64,000 nt of DNA from Emiliania huxleyi CCMP1516 (GCF_000372725.1 NW_005199770.1:2232666-2296665); one strand, 5' to 3'. Numbered from the stretch's first letter, positions 36,395 to 47,616 are shown. The notes: generated by a model from the sequence alone, not told the origin. Made by a program: numbers and translations.

Positions 36395-38032
36395 ATGCAT
36401 GCGATGAGCTTGCCCGCTCTAAGAAGCGTGACCACCGTGCTGCTACTCGCCGCCTCTGCCTGCGGCGTGTCGCTGCCGCCGCCCGCCATCGCCCATCCGG
36501 CCGTCGCACCCCTGAGGCGCCTCGAGCAGCGGCTGGTCGACGATGTGCCGCCGGCTGAAGCGCTGGTCGACGCAAGCCTCGCCGTGTGCTGGGCGCTTCC
36601 CGGCGAGCGCCGCAGCGCGCTGCCGCGCGACGCGCGTGAGCTCGCCGAGGCAGCTGCCTTCTTCGACTGGGAGAATGGCGACACGCTCGGTCAGCATCTC
36701 TTCAGCGCGTCGCTCTGGGATGACGCGATCGAGGCGCTCGCCCGCGCGGCTGCCGAGGTGGACGCGGCAGCCGCCGCCGAGGCGGCCGCCGCCGTCGCCG
36801 CGACGGCGCGCTTTGTGCTGCTGCCGCCGGCTGAGCGCGATGCCGCGCTCGATGCGCTTGCTGCCGCCGTCGCCTCCGATGCCTTCCTCGCTGCCCGCCG
36901 CGCCGCGCTCGCCACCGCAAAGCAGCAGCGTCGCGAGGCAGCGGCGGCCTCCTCGTCCGAGCGCGCAGCAGAGGTCTTTGCCGCCGCTCGGTTGCGCCGC
37001 GTGCGCCAGGACTTTGTCGCCGTCGCGCCGCCGCCCGCCGACGACGAGCGCATCGTCCGTGCGCTCTATGCCGTCGCCGTCCGCGAGCTCAGCGCGGGGC
37101 TGCTCGGCCCACTCGGCTTCCCGACATCCAAGCTTGGACTGCGCAGCCTCGTCGCGGCGAGCCGACACGCCGGCTCGCAGCGCGGCGCGGCGGCGCTCGG
37201 CACGGTGTGGCACGCGGCCGACGAGCCGGCGCCGCTCATCGTGCGCGCTGGCGCCACCGCCGCCGCCGCTGCGCCCGCGCCGTCGACGGCCGACGGCGCG
37301 GGCGCCCTGAGCTCATACTCGCCTATCTCGGGCATCCCCACGCTGCCGAGCTCCGCGCGCACATTGGTGCTCGTCTTTTCGTCGCTCGGCTGGCACGGCG
37401 TGGTGCGTGCCGAGTACGCCGCGACGCTGCGCGCGGTGGGAGACGACACCCTCGTCCTCGCCCACTGCCTCGACACTGCGCAGTCGTGGTACATGACCGA
37501 CCCGTACAGCGGCGAGTACGACGACGGGCGGTGGTGGGACGCGACGCTGAGTGCGCTCTGCGCGCCGTACGGCCGGGTGTGCATCCTGGGCGAGTCGATG
37601 GGGGCGACGGCCGCGTTGCGTTTCTCCCGGCACGCCAGCGCCAATGGCGCCGTCGTCGCGCTTGTCCCACAGATTGACGTGCGCGATTTTGACTACTCGG
37701 GCCGCGACGACTTTGGCGACGCGCGCAAGGAGCGCCTCCGGGCCGACCTCGTGAGCGCGTGCGCCGGCGCAGAGGCGCGCATCGTGTTGCACGTCGGCCA
37801 GGACCCGCCCGACTTGCGCCAGCTCGACTACCTGCCACCCTGCCTGCTGGCCTCAGAGCGGGTGCGCGTCGTCAGGCACGCCGTCGCTGGCCACGCGCTC
37901 GGCGCCGGCCTCAAGCACCGGGGCGTGCTGCGGCGCACGGTGCTGTCTGATCTGCTCGGCCACACTTACCGGCTCCCACCCGCCGGCGAGAGACACGAGA
38001 CTTGCGAGCTCGATACTAAACATAATACTTAA
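36395..38032 (+). CDS. Alpha/beta-hydrolase-like protein with signal peptide and helical N-domain
   Basis: 545 residues, single exon. The N-terminus (LRSVTTVLLLAASACGVSL) is a signal peptide or plastid leader. Residues about 40-260 are Ala-rich helices with no family I recognise. The C-terminal third has a nucleophile elbow GRVCILGESMGA (Ser near residue 401) after a strand SSARTLVLVFSSLGWHG, then VVALVPQIDVRDF, RIVLHVGQDPPD and a late His in RHAVAGHALG; this matches an alpha/beta-hydrolase order, though the oxyanion loop is not typical. It could be a lipase, esterase or polysaccharide-related enzyme. The start at 36395 is the first ATG of the frame; a second ATG follows at 36404. Confidence 0.55.
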   Translation: MHAMSLPALRSVTTVLLLAASACGVSLPPPAIAHPAVAPLRRLEQRLVDDVPPAEALVDASLAVCWALPGERRSALPRDARELAEAAAFFDWENGDTLGQHLFSASLWDDAIEALARAAAEVDAAAAAEAAAAVAATARFVLLPPAERDAALDALAAAVASDAFLAARRAALATAKQQRREAAAASSSERAAEVFAAARLRRVRQDFVAVAPPPADDERIVRALYAVAVRELSAGLLGPLGFPTSKLGLRSLVAASRHAGSQRGAAALGTVWHAADEPAPLIVRAGATAAAAAPAPSTADGAGALSSYSPISGIPTLPSSARTLVLVFSSLGWHGVVRAEYAATLRAVGDDTLVLAHCLDTAQSWYMTDPYSGEYDDGRWWDATLSALCAPYGRVCILGESMGATAALRFSRHASANGAVVALVPQIDVRDFDYSGRDDFGDARKERLRADLVSACAGAEARIVLHVGQDPPDLRQLDYLPPCLLASERVRVVRHAVAGHALGAGLKHRGVLRRTVLSDLLGHTYRLPPAGERHETCELDTKHNT

Positions 38033-38402
38033 GACATTACTCTACGAAAAGGACACTCTCATCGCTCTGTCCTCCGGTGCTGCATGCGAACTCCACACGT
38101 CTCTCGCGTCCACTGGGCAGACACTGCACGCTGGAGGTCTGGAGGGACGCCCCTGGGGCGAGCGGGGCGAGGTGGAGCTGGAGGCCCCCGGGCGCGCGTG
38201 CGCCCGGTCCGGGTCGACGTCGTCGTCTCGAGATGCGCCGCGGATTACCGGATTTGCGCGTTCCCCCGGGGGGGGGCCGTGGCGCCGCGCGGGACCGGAG
38301 AGACGCAGTTGTAGTCGTGAGAGATCCATGATGATTTATCGTGGTGGTCACACATAAATTAACATAAAAATGGAAACGCACCCCCAGAATTTTGCCGAGA
38401 TA
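38033..38402. other. Spacer between convergent genes
   Basis: The hydrolase-like gene and the minus-strand oxygenase end here. No gene. An A/T-rich patch (38328-38375) with CATAAATTAACATAAAAA may hold polyadenylation signals. Confidence 0.5.
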
Positions 38403-39185
38403 CTATCGTTTGACATGCGCGTCCACGGAAGAGAGATGTTCTGCGCCCCCGCCGCCAGAGCCGCGCTGGAGGTCGCGCAGCGCCGCCTCGATGGCTCTAC
38501 CCAGCGCGGAGAGCCTCAGCTCTCCATCAGGGTGCTGGACGATGCGCGACTGCGTGTCGAGCGTCTGCGCAATGTCGGCCCACTTGGACTGGTCGTCCGT
38601 GCCAAAGGTGAAGCAGAGATAGGCGTGCACCTCACCCTCGTCGCCCGCGCCAGGCTCGGTGCTGTGCTCGAAGCGAGAGCCAAAGACGATCGCCTTGCCC
38701 TTCTTGTACGCGTACCGCTGCAGCGCGGGAGGCGCCGTCCGCCCCTCCGTCGCATCCTCGGAGCCGTGCGCTGCGTAACCGTCGGATTGCGGCGCGCCGC
38801 TCGCGACGGCCGGCTTGTAGGTCAGCTGGAAGGAGTCCGTCTCTTGATAGTCGCGCAGCGGCGTGATGAGGGTGAGCGCGTGCAGGCCGACGGGGCGCAT
38901 GTAGTCGGTGTGGAAGCTGTGCGCCTCGCACCACGAGCGGCAGACGTAAAAGGCGCTGAAGAGGCGCGGCGAGCTCAAGTGTGGGATGACAGAGGAGAAG
39001 CGCTGCGGCAGCTCGAGGCGCTCAAAGAGCGCCTCGAATCTCTGAAAGGAGTGCTCGTCGTCGACCGAGACCCACGCTATGTTGCTTCTCCAGCCGCTGA
39101 CGCGCTGCGTGAAAAAGTTGCCGGCCGGTGTCGCGACCTCAGTGTACGGCTCTGCGCTGTCGCCCACGCCTGCAAAGGGGCTATG

Positions 39186-39222
<37 letters not shown>

Positions 39223-39512
39223 CTGCTGCTCGCGTCGCGGCCGTAGAAGATTTCGGCCGCCTCGTCGATGATCGACTCGTCGACGTCAATCTCGAACACG
39301 TTGAGTGCGCCGAGTTTGCGATTGAAGCATGTGCCGTCGGCCAGCCGCCTGACGTCGGCGCTCGCCGCGGCGCAGGACCCTCCGCCGGTGGAGAATGTGC
39401 TCATGACTCGGCAGCGGAGCGGCGCCGCTCTCAGTAATGCCGCAGACGCGAGCGTGACGAGCTCGTGCATGTAGGGGGCCCGCAGCGCCATGAGGTAGTA
39501 GCTCAGCGCCAT
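38403..39512 (-). CDS. Putative 2-oxoglutarate/Fe(II)-dependent oxygenase
   Basis: 369 residues, single exon, ATG at 39512. The likely iron site is an HxD (SFHTDYMRPVGLHALTLITP) and a distal His in KGKAIVFGSRFEHSTEPG, spaced as in double-stranded beta-helix oxygenases, with strands HALTLITPLRDY and VHAYLCFTFGTDD around them. Such enzymes hydroxylate proteins or small molecules; substrate unknown. A poly Asp-Gly run (GDGDGDGDG, near 39180-39215) interrupts the middle. The first 45 residues are hydrophobic and Arg-containing, so mitochondrial or plastid targeting is possible. Confidence 0.65.
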
Positions 39513-39870
39513 GAGCTAAATAAAGAAAACATAGCGGCTACTGGGCTTGAAGTGGGGGGGGAAGTACAACCTTTGAACGTGTGGGCGGCAGCTGTCTGTT
39601 TACAGGCGCTGGCCGCCCGCGCGCGCGCCGGACCGGCTCCGGCACGTCCGGCGGGCGGCGCGCGTCCACACTGCGCGTCGCGCAAAAGGCGAGCGCTCGC
39701 CGCCGCTACGGCGGCGGCGGCGGCCGACGGCCGACGGCCGACGGCCGACGGCCGACGGCCGACGGCAGACGGCAGACGGCAGACGGCAGACGGCAGACGG
39801 CCTAGGGCTCGGCTGGGCGCGCACGCGCACGCGCGCGCGTCGCGCGCCACGTTGCCCCGCCGCTACCAAC
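39513..39870. other. Spacer with 7-bp minisatellite
   Basis: Upstream of the oxygenase gene. Mostly GC-rich simple sequence, including the GGCCGAC/GGCAGAC array. No gene. Confidence 0.7.
39719..39801 (+). repeat. 7-bp minisatellite, GGCCGAC then GGCAGAC units
   Basis: About six GGCCGAC units followed by about five GGCAGAC units. The sharp switch between unit types shows recent array growth from two founders. Confidence 0.95.
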
Positions 39871-40155
39871 TGTGAAGGTCTTCAGTGACCACTCACAAGC
39901 TGTTCCAAAGCCTGACAGAAATGTACTGTCAAAACTTTGTTCAAACAAAAGTCCTGGCCCGCGGCCCCCACACCCACAATGACTATCAATCCAGGCTGCG
40001 GGTGAAGGGCAAAACCGCGCCGCTGCAGAACGGTTTTTGCAAAACCGCGCCGCAGCGGTACGAAACTGCGCAGATGCAGTCCCTGAGTGGTAAGGACACT
40101 ATGTGTGTGTGTGTGGCCGTCGACTAAACGGCTGCGCGGTCGTCGGTCTTCAACA
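39871..40155 (-). repeat. Copia LTR (285 bp), minus orientation
   Basis: Read in element orientation it starts TGTTGAAGACCGACG and ends GAAGACCTTCACA, the usual TG...CA ends. One of five copies in the window. Confidence 0.95.
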
Positions 40156-40588
40156 CGACTTGATCGCCGCGATGCCCTTCTTGATGTCGTCGTAGTGGTC
40201 GGCGTCCTCGTCCGCCAACATCTCGGCCAGCGTGTCGTCGTCCTTGACGGCGTTCTGCAGCGCACCGTAGAGTTGGCGCGACAGAGTCACCGACAGGTCC
40301 TCGAAGAACTTGTCGATCTTGGCCGGGATGAGGCCGTCCGCGTTGCCGACGTTCTTGTAGCGCACGTGCAGCGCGACCGCCTCGGCCTCGCGCTCCGCGC
40401 CCGGCCGGATGGTGCCCACCTCGATGATGTCGAGGAGGTACTTGTGTTGCTTCGCCGCGGTCCGCAGGTTGCGGAACCACTCGTTGAACTCCCGCTCGGA
40501 GCCCTGTTTGTAGGCCGGAATCACCAGCTTGTCCGTCGACGACATGTTGTCGTAATGTCCCGGGGATCGTTGCCCCGCCGCCACCAAC

Positions 40589-40873
40589 TGTGAAGGTCTT
40601 CAGTGACCACTCACAAGCTGTTCCAAGGTCTGACAGAAATGTACTGTCAAAACTTTGTTCAAACAAATGTCCTGGCCCGCGGCCCCCACACCCACAATGA
40701 CTATCAATCCAGGCTGCGGGTGAAGGGCAAAACCGCGCCGCTGCAGAACGGTTTTTGCAAAACCGCGCCGCAGCGGTACGAAACTGCGCAGATGCAGTCC
40801 CTGAGTGGTAAGGACACTATGTGTGTGTGTGTGGCCGTCGACTAGACGGCTGCGCGGTCGTCGGTCTTCAACA
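40589..40873 (-). repeat. Copia LTR (285 bp), minus orientation
   Basis: Second LTR of the small element, nearly identical to 39871-40155. Confidence 0.95.
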
Positions 40874-41847
40874 GTGGACGAGCCCTCGAACATGGGCGTG
40901 ATGGTCGAGTCCGTCACCGCACTACCCCTCGAGCTGTCTGTCCACCGGGCCGGCGATTGACTCAGGTGGCGGAGCAGAGTACGCCATCGAGGAGGACCCG
41001 CTCCAGCCGATCTACCGCAAGGTCGCGGGCGACATGTTCCGCGCGGTGAATAACATCGACGTGCCCAAGACGGTCCCGCTTGTCCTCTCGTACACGTGCA
41101 TCATGCTCGCCATGTACGCGGCGCGCAGACTTTTTGGCGAAGGGGTCGTGCGGGAGGGTGCGGCCGGGGGACTTGGCGCACACCTTCTTGTACGAGGACT
41201 GGGCCATGCGCACCTTCGCCTCGTGGTCGATGCGGTCGGGGAGTTCCTCGAGCACCTTGGCGACAGGGACCCCCTTGCAGATGAGGTCGCCGATGCACTT
41301 GCCACCGTGCAACCCATTGCAGTGGGGGCACGGCTTGCGCCCAGCGGCTACGCGGCCGCCGCGGTCCCCGCCGCCCTTGTCGGACTTGATCTGCGCCTGG
41401 AGAGCGGCGACCTGGGACTTGGCGGCCGCGAGCTCCTCCTTGAGCGCGCCTTGCGAGGCAATCTCCGCCTCGAACGCCGCCTGCGCGGCCGCCTTGGCCT
41501 CGTTGGCGCGGTCCGCGTTGTCTTGGTCGAGGATGCCCTGCATCGCGAGCGTGGACGCCTTGAGGCCGTACGTCTTGCCCGATTGCGCGGCGAGTTGGCG
41601 CTGCATGCCGATCTGCACGCGCATGTTTGCGCCGAGCATGGCCCCCTTGGCGCCGATCGCGTCGAGGATGTATTCCTCGATCACCTCGTCGGGGAGGTGC
41701 CACTGGGAGCCCTTGAGGAACTTGTTCACCAGCTCGATGCCCGTCTTGAACTTGGCGAGGCTCGCGGACGTGAGGTCCTTGAGAGCGTCGGGGGAGTACG
41801 CCTTCTCGAGATCCGCGCGCAGCGCCTTCGTGCGCGCGTTCTTGGAG
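40874..41847. mobile_element. Rearranged Copia fragments in opposite orientations
   Basis: Fossil DNA. 40874-41126 matches internal sequence of the long element in plus orientation; 41127-41847 matches its gag part in minus orientation. The block abuts the left LTR of the long element. Confidence 0.85.
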
Positions 41848-42100
41848 TCTACGGCCACACACACACACATAGTGTCCTTACCACCCCTGGACTGCATCTG
41901 CGCAGTTTCGTACCGCTGCGGCGCGGTTTTGCAAAAACCGTTCTGCAGCGGCGCGGTTTTGCCCTTCACCCGCAGCCTGGATTGATAGTCATTGTGGGTG
42001 TGGGGGCCGCGGGCCAGGACTTTTGTTTGAACAAAGTTTTGACAGTACATTTCTGTCGGGCCTTGGAACAGCTTGTGAGTGGTCACTGAAGACCTTCACA
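41848..42100 (+). repeat. Left LTR of the long Copia element
   Basis: Plus-oriented LTR copy ending GAAGACCTTCACA at 42100. As far as I can read, it is identical to the right LTR over the shared part. The interior begins GTTGGTGGCGGCGGGGC, a plausible primer-binding site. Confidence 0.9.
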
Positions 42101-42143
42101 GTTGGTGGCGGCGGGGCAACGATCCCCGGGACATTACGACAAC

Positions 42144-45100
42144 ATGTCGTCGACGGACAAGCTGGTGATTCCGGCCTACAAACAGAGCTCCGAGCGGGAG
42201 TTCAACGAGTGGTTCCGCAACCTGCGGACCGCGGCGAAGCAACACAAGTACCTCCTCGACATCATCGAGGTGGGCACCATCCGGCCGGGCGCGGAGCGCG
42301 AGGCCGAGGCGGTCGCGCTGCACGTGCGCTACAAGAACATCGGCACTGCGGACGGCCTCATTCCGGCCATGATCGACAAGTTCTTCAAGGACCTGTCGGT
42401 GACTCTGTCGCGCCAACTCTACGGTGCGCTGCAGAACGCCGTCAAGGACGACGACACGCTGGCCGAGATGTTGGCGGACGAGGACGCCGACCACTACGAC
42501 GACATCAAGAAGGGCATCGCGGCGATCAAGTCGCTCATCGAGTCGGAGGACACGAACTCCAAGAACGTGCGCACGAAGGCGCTGCGCGCGGATCTCGAGA
42601 AGGCGTACTCCCCCGACGCTCTCAAGGACCTCACGTCCGCGAGCCTCGCCAAGTTCAAGACGGGCATCGAGCTGGCGAACAAGTTCCTCAAGGGCTCCCA
42701 GTGGCACCTCCCCGACGAGGTGATCGAGGAATACATCCTCGACGCGATCGCCGCCAAGGGGGCCACGCTCGGCGCAAACATGCGCGTGCAGATCGGCATG
42801 CAGCGCCAACTCGCCGCGCAATCGGGCAAGACGTACGGCCTCAAGGCGTCCACGCTCGCGATGCAGGGCATCCTCGACCAAGACAACGCGGACCGCGCCA
42901 ACGAGGCCAAGGCGGCTGCGCAGGCGGCGTTCGAGGCGGAGGTTGCCTCGCAAGGCGCGCTCAAGGAGAAGCTCGCGGCCGCCGAGTCCCAGGTCGCCGC
43001 CCTCCAGGCGCAGATCAAGTCCGACAAGGGCGGCGGGGACCGCGGCGGCCGCGCAGCCGGCGGGCGCAAGCCGTGCCCACACTGCGGCGGGTTGCACGGT
43101 GGCAAGTGCATCGGCGACCTCATCTGCAAGGGGGTCCCTGTCGCCAAGGTGCTCGAGGAACTCCCCGACCGCATCGACCACGAGGCGAAGGTGCGCATGG
43201 CCCAGTCCTCGTACAAGAAGGTGTGCACCAAGTCCCCCGGACGCACCCTCCCGCACGACCCCTTCGCCAAGAAGTCGGACTCCACCGCGGCCGACCACGA
43301 GGAGGTGCGGGCGGCGCTGGCCGACTCTGTCACCCGCACCTTCGACCCGGACGGCATCGTCGGCGGCTTTGTCGCTGGCGTCGGCACCGACCAGGTCGAG
43401 GACACCTTCCCCGACTCCAACCCCACCGACACGCCCGCCATCCTCAAGGCCAAGACGGCGGCGCGCAACGCGGCGGAGGCACGGGCGCGCGGCGGGCTGT
43501 GGGTCAAGTTCACCTCGTTCGTCACCGCGCTGCCTCGCCCGTACATCGGCGCTTCCATCCTACTCGTCCTGCTCGCGTGCCTCATCCCGGTCTACATGGG
43601 CTCGCCTGCCTCGATCGGCACGCCTGTGGCCGACGCCGTGGACGAGCCCTCGAACATGGGCGTGATGGTCGAGTCCGTCACCGCACTACCCCTCGAGCTG
43701 TCCACCGGGCCGGCGACTGGCTCAGGTGGCGGAGCAGAGTACGCCATCGAGGAGGACCCGCTCCAGCCGATCTACCGCAAGGTCGCGGGCGACATGTTCC
43801 GCGCGGTGAATAACATCGACGTGCCCAAGACGGTCCCGCTCGTCCTCTCGTACACGTGCATCATGCTCGCCATGTACGTGGCGCGCATGGACGCGATGCA
43901 GGCACACGCGCTTGTCGGGCATGTCAAGGTCGTCGACGCGTACGACACGACCGCCGGTGTGAACATGCCGGGATCGTATGCCGCTGGCGTCGACTCCAAG
44001 GCGGGCATGAACATGTTCCCGACGCCCGACTACTTCCCTCACGGGTGGCGCGAGCCCGAGAAGCCCATCTACATCCGCTGCGCAAACAACGACTACCTCA
44101 AGGCGAAGGGCGTCGGCACCGCGTACGCCTTCGCGCTGGCTGACCCGACCAAGCCGCAGGACACCAAGGTTGTGAACACCGAGTGGGTGAACGCGCTGTA
44201 CGCGCCCGGACTCGCCATGCCTCTCGTCAGCGTCAAGGAGTGCAAGGCGCAGAACATCGTGGTCCGCTTCGACCTCTGCCCACCACGCCTCAACTACCCC
44301 TCCGGGCAGACCATCTACTTCGGGGAGGACTTCAACATCCACCTGATGCCGCTCGGCGCATCCGTCGGCGCCAACGCCGCCAAGGCCATCGTGCGCGGCA
44401 AGCCGGGGCGGCGCCCGACGGATGGCACCTTCTGGCGGCACGCCCTGTGCATCTCCGGCGACGCGCTAAAGGATCTCAGCAAGATCGCGGACGGCGTGCC
44501 AGACCTCTCCAAGATGGACCGCAACGAGGGCCTCGACGACGCCGCGCTGCAGGCGAACGCCAAGTACCACGCGCGGCGCAGCACCGGCCGGCCACTGGCC
44601 ACTCGCTTCGGAGGCTCGTCGCACTACGACCTCTGGTCGCCCAAGGGTGTGGTAGGCGTCGATGGGCACCGCTACGCACTCATGGTCGTCGACGAGCACA
44701 CCAGCACCATCACGCCGTACATCCTGCAGACCAAGGGCCAGACGCCTGCCTACCTGCGCAAGTACTTCGCCGAGAACGAGGGAAAGGACGGCCACACGTT
44801 CCGCGGAGGGGTTGCGTTCTGCGACAACGAGGTCGTCCTCAACTCCAGCGCCGTGCGCGAGCTCTGCCTCAAGTACGGCATCACCCTCCGCAACAGCTGC
44901 CCCTACGAGCCGTGGCAGAATGGGGCATGCGAGCGTGCGAACGCTACCTGCGGCAGGATCGTGCGGGAGATGATGGCGCGCGCAGGGGGGCATGGCGCCA
45001 CCCAGCTCTACCAGTACTGGGGCTACGCCTGGGTGTACGCGGCCACCATCGCCAACGCCACCTTTGCCGTGCGCGACACCGGCAAGTCAGCGTACGAGCT

Positions 45101-47405
45101 CAAGACCGGGCAGCGCCCCAAGATGAACATGTTCTACCCGTGGGCGTGCAAGATGATCGTCAAGTCGCCCCCCCACCTTGTGGCGAACGGTGTCTCACCC
45201 ACGGGCGAGATGGCGGCCTTCCTCGGCATCTCGCGCACTTCGCCCGGCTGGAAGTACGTCATCACCGAGGGTCCGCGCAAGGGGCACATCGGCACCACCA
45301 CGCAGGCGACCTTCTGCGTCAACGAGCTCTGGAACGGCATCGAGTACCGCGCCCCTACCACCGACCTCCCTCTGACGGACATCGAGGGCGCGTGGCCGGA
45401 GCTCGTGACCGCGGACGAGATGCCCGACGAGTCGGACAAGGCTACGCTCGACAACAACGTGGCGCGCGGCGACTCCGTCTTCCTCCCCACCACCGACAAC
45501 CACGCCGGGGGGCTGACCCTCGACGAGGAGGTGGTGATCATGCCAGACCCGGCCAACGACGGCAACGTCAACCCGCCCGCAGCGGGTGCGACGCGCACCA
45601 CCCGCAGCCGCGGCGGCGTCTCGACGGGCGAGTACAACAACATGCTCAACGCCCGCCTCGCCGCCAATGCCACGCCCTTCGGCATCTGGGCGGCTGCGGC
45701 GGCCGCATCCCCATCGTCGTCGGTCTACCGCAACACCACGGATCAGTGCGTCGCGTACATGTCGAGCGTGGACGGCCAGATCATGCCCATGCCGGACAAC
45801 ATCGTGCCCAAGCACTACAAGGACATCGCCAACATCCGCGACCCCAAGCTGCGCGACGCGTGGTACAAGGCGTATGACACCGAGTTCCTCGGCCTCATCC
45901 AGAACGGCACGCTCAAGCCCATGCGCCGCCCCGCCAAGGTGCGCGTCCTCCCGCTGAAGGAGATCGCCTCCCGGAAGTCCGACGGCCGGTGCAAGTGGCG
46001 CGGCTGTGTCATGGGCAACCTGATGCGGCCCGGCGTCGACTTCACCAAGACCTTCGCGAGCGTCGTCCGCTACGGCACGACCCGCACCGTGCTCAACGTG
46101 GCCGCGCAGGAGGACATGGAACTCATCACGTGCGACCAGCCCATGGCGTACACCTGGGCGGAGCGCGGGGAGGGCGAGACCTGGTACTGCGAGATGCCGA
46201 AGGGGCTCAAGGGCAAGCCCGAGTACTGCTACATCGATCCCATCACCGGCGAGGAGAAGGACATGGTGTGCGAGGTCGGCAACCTCTACGGCGCACCATC
46301 CGCAGGTAACGCTTGGTGGAACCACGTCAAGTCCATCAACAAGGCGTTTCCTGGGCTCGTTCAGTCCGAGGCGGACCCGAGCTGCTTCGTCCTCACCCGC
46401 AACAGCACGAAACTCATCGTCGTCATCTACGTGGACGACTTCGGCATCTTCCACTCCGGGACCACCGCTGGCAGGGCGCTCGCGCACGAGTACATCGAGC
46501 ACTTCAACAAGCACGTCGGCAAGCCGCTCAAGGTCCACGAGGGAAAGGTGCACGAGTTCCTCGGGCTCAACATCACCAAGACGCAGACCGGTTTCAAGCT
46601 GTCTGCCAGCAAGTACATCGACACGCTGCGCGCGCGCTTCTTCCCGTCAGGCGTCACGCACGCGGGCTACAAGGTGCCCGCGGACAAGGACCTCCCGTCC
46701 ATCGTCATCAGCGCAGCCGAGAAGAAGACCGCGCCCGACCCGCAGCTCCTCCAGCGCTGCCAGTGCCTCATCGGCAGCCTCATGTTCGCCACCAACGCGC
46801 GCCCCGACATCCAGTACACCGTCTCGCAGCTGGCGCGCTGCATGGCTTGGCCCGACGCGAACATCGAGGCCGCCGCCGAGCGCTGCCTCATCTACCTCAT
46901 CGGCACGCAGGACCTCGGCCTCCACTACGAGCGCGTCGCCGACCCCAAGCTCTTCGGCTGCTCCGACGCGAACTGGTGCACCCGCCAGAGCACCTCCGGC
47001 TGCGCCTTCAAGATCGGCACCGCGATCGTCTCGTACTTCTCCAAGAAGCAGGGTCACATCTCCCTCTCGACATTCGAGGCCGAGATCTCTGCCGGCACGC
47101 TGGCGGCTTGCGAGGCGGTCCACCTGCGCTCGCTCCTCGCGTCGCTCGGCTACAAGCCCAAGGGCCCGACCATCATCAAGATCGACAACACGGCCGCGCT
47201 GCGCGTCGCCGAGGACCCGGTCATGCACGACAAGACGAAGCACATCCTGCGCAAGGAGCTCAAGATTCGCGAGCTCGTCGAGTCCGGGGAGGTCAAGGTC
47301 GAGTACGTCGAGAGCCTCAAGAACTTCGCCGACTTCTTCACCAAGCCGCTCCCGCGCAAGGAGTTCGAGTCGTTCCGCAAGGAGATCATGAACGACACCG
47401 CCTAG
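42144..47405 (+). CDS. Copia gag-pol polyprotein
   Basis: A single 1753-residue frame. Family parts in order: gag (from MSSTDKLVIPAYKQ), a Cys/His-rich nucleic-acid-binding segment (CPHCGGLHGGKC, near 43077), a protease region, integrase core (about 44610-45000, with LWSPKGVVGVDGHRYALM and WQNGACERANATCG), reverse transcriptase (about 45940-46700, with the VIYVDDFGIF box) and RNase H (about 46950-47390, ending in FFTKPLPRKEF). These proteins copy the element RNA into DNA and integrate it. Codon use is strongly GC-biased like the host genes, as expected of a resident element. The frame looks whole. Confidence 0.95.
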   Translation: MSSTDKLVIPAYKQSSEREFNEWFRNLRTAAKQHKYLLDIIEVGTIRPGAEREAEAVALHVRYKNIGTADGLIPAMIDKFFKDLSVTLSRQLYGALQNAVKDDDTLAEMLADEDADHYDDIKKGIAAIKSLIESEDTNSKNVRTKALRADLEKAYSPDALKDLTSASLAKFKTGIELANKFLKGSQWHLPDEVIEEYILDAIAAKGATLGANMRVQIGMQRQLAAQSGKTYGLKASTLAMQGILDQDNADRANEAKAAAQAAFEAEVASQGALKEKLAAAESQVAALQAQIKSDKGGGDRGGRAAGGRKPCPHCGGLHGGKCIGDLICKGVPVAKVLEELPDRIDHEAKVRMAQSSYKKVCTKSPGRTLPHDPFAKKSDSTAADHEEVRAALADSVTRTFDPDGIVGGFVAGVGTDQVEDTFPDSNPTDTPAILKAKTAARNAAEARARGGLWVKFTSFVTALPRPYIGASILLVLLACLIPVYMGSPASIGTPVADAVDEPSNMGVMVESVTALPLELSTGPATGSGGGAEYAIEEDPLQPIYRKVAGDMFRAVNNIDVPKTVPLVLSYTCIMLAMYVARMDAMQAHALVGHVKVVDAYDTTAGVNMPGSYAAGVDSKAGMNMFPTPDYFPHGWREPEKPIYIRCANNDYLKAKGVGTAYAFALADPTKPQDTKVVNTEWVNALYAPGLAMPLVSVKECKAQNIVVRFDLCPPRLNYPSGQTIYFGEDFNIHLMPLGASVGANAAKAIVRGKPGRRPTDGTFWRHALCISGDALKDLSKIADGVPDLSKMDRNEGLDDAALQANAKYHARRSTGRPLATRFGGSSHYDLWSPKGVVGVDGHRYALMVVDEHTSTITPYILQTKGQTPAYLRKYFAENEGKDGHTFRGGVAFCDNEVVLNSSAVRELCLKYGITLRNSCPYEPWQNGACERANATCGRIVREMMARAGGHGATQLYQYWGYAWVYAATIANATFAVRDTGKSAYELKTGQRPKMNMFYPWACKMIVKSPPHLVANGVSPTGEMAAFLGISRTSPGWKYVITEGPRKGHIGTTTQATFCVNELWNGIEYRAPTTDLPLTDIEGAWPELVTADEMPDESDKATLDNNVARGDSVFLPTTDNHAGGLTLDEEVVIMPDPANDGNVNPPAAGATRTTRSRGGVSTGEYNNMLNARLAANATPFGIWAAAAAASPSSSVYRNTTDQCVAYMSSVDGQIMPMPDNIVPKHYKDIANIRDPKLRDAWYKAYDTEFLGLIQNGTLKPMRRPAKVRVLPLKEIASRKSDGRCKWRGCVMGNLMRPGVDFTKTFASVVRYGTTRTVLNVAAQEDMELITCDQPMAYTWAERGEGETWYCEMPKGLKGKPEYCYIDPITGEEKDMVCEVGNLYGAPSAGNAWWNHVKSINKAFPGLVQSEADPSCFVLTRNSTKLIVVIYVDDFGIFHSGTTAGRALAHEYIEHFNKHVGKPLKVHEGKVHEFLGLNITKTQTGFKLSASKYIDTLRARFFPSGVTHAGYKVPADKDLPSIVISAAEKKTAPDPQLLQRCQCLIGSLMFATNARPDIQYTVSQLARCMAWPDANIEAAAERCLIYLIGTQDLGLHYERVADPKLFGCSDANWCTRQSTSGCAFKIGTAIVSYFSKKQGHISLSTFEAEISAGTLAACEAVHLRSLLASLGYKPKGPTIIKIDNTAALRVAEDPVMHDKTKHILRKELKIRELVESGEVKVEYVESLKNFADFFTKPLPRKEFESFRKEIMNDTA

Positions 47406-47616
47406 GACGGGACAGAGGGGAAACGCCGACTTCCCCTTCATCAAATGTAGTCGACAACCGGCAGTATGGGCGCTCCTGGAGCTCCCCGAGCCACCTGTAT
47501 GTTCGTCCTCCACCCTCGAGGAGGCTGCGCAATTGTGCGCGCGATAGTAGGAGATGTAGGAGTCGTCTAGCTTCTTCAGATCCTCAGCCTCGCTACCCGA
47601 TGCGAGGATGGGGGGC

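Larger units (their letters stand above)
39871..40873 (-). mobile_element. Small Copia-derived element: LTR, gag segment, LTR
   Basis: A fossil on the minus strand of about 1 kb. It has two 285-bp LTRs (39871-40155 and 40589-40873) that differ at about four positions as I read them, around a gag-derived interior (40156-40588). It lacks pol and is a short derivative of the longer element at 41848-47901. The similar LTRs suggest a young age. Confidence 0.85.
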
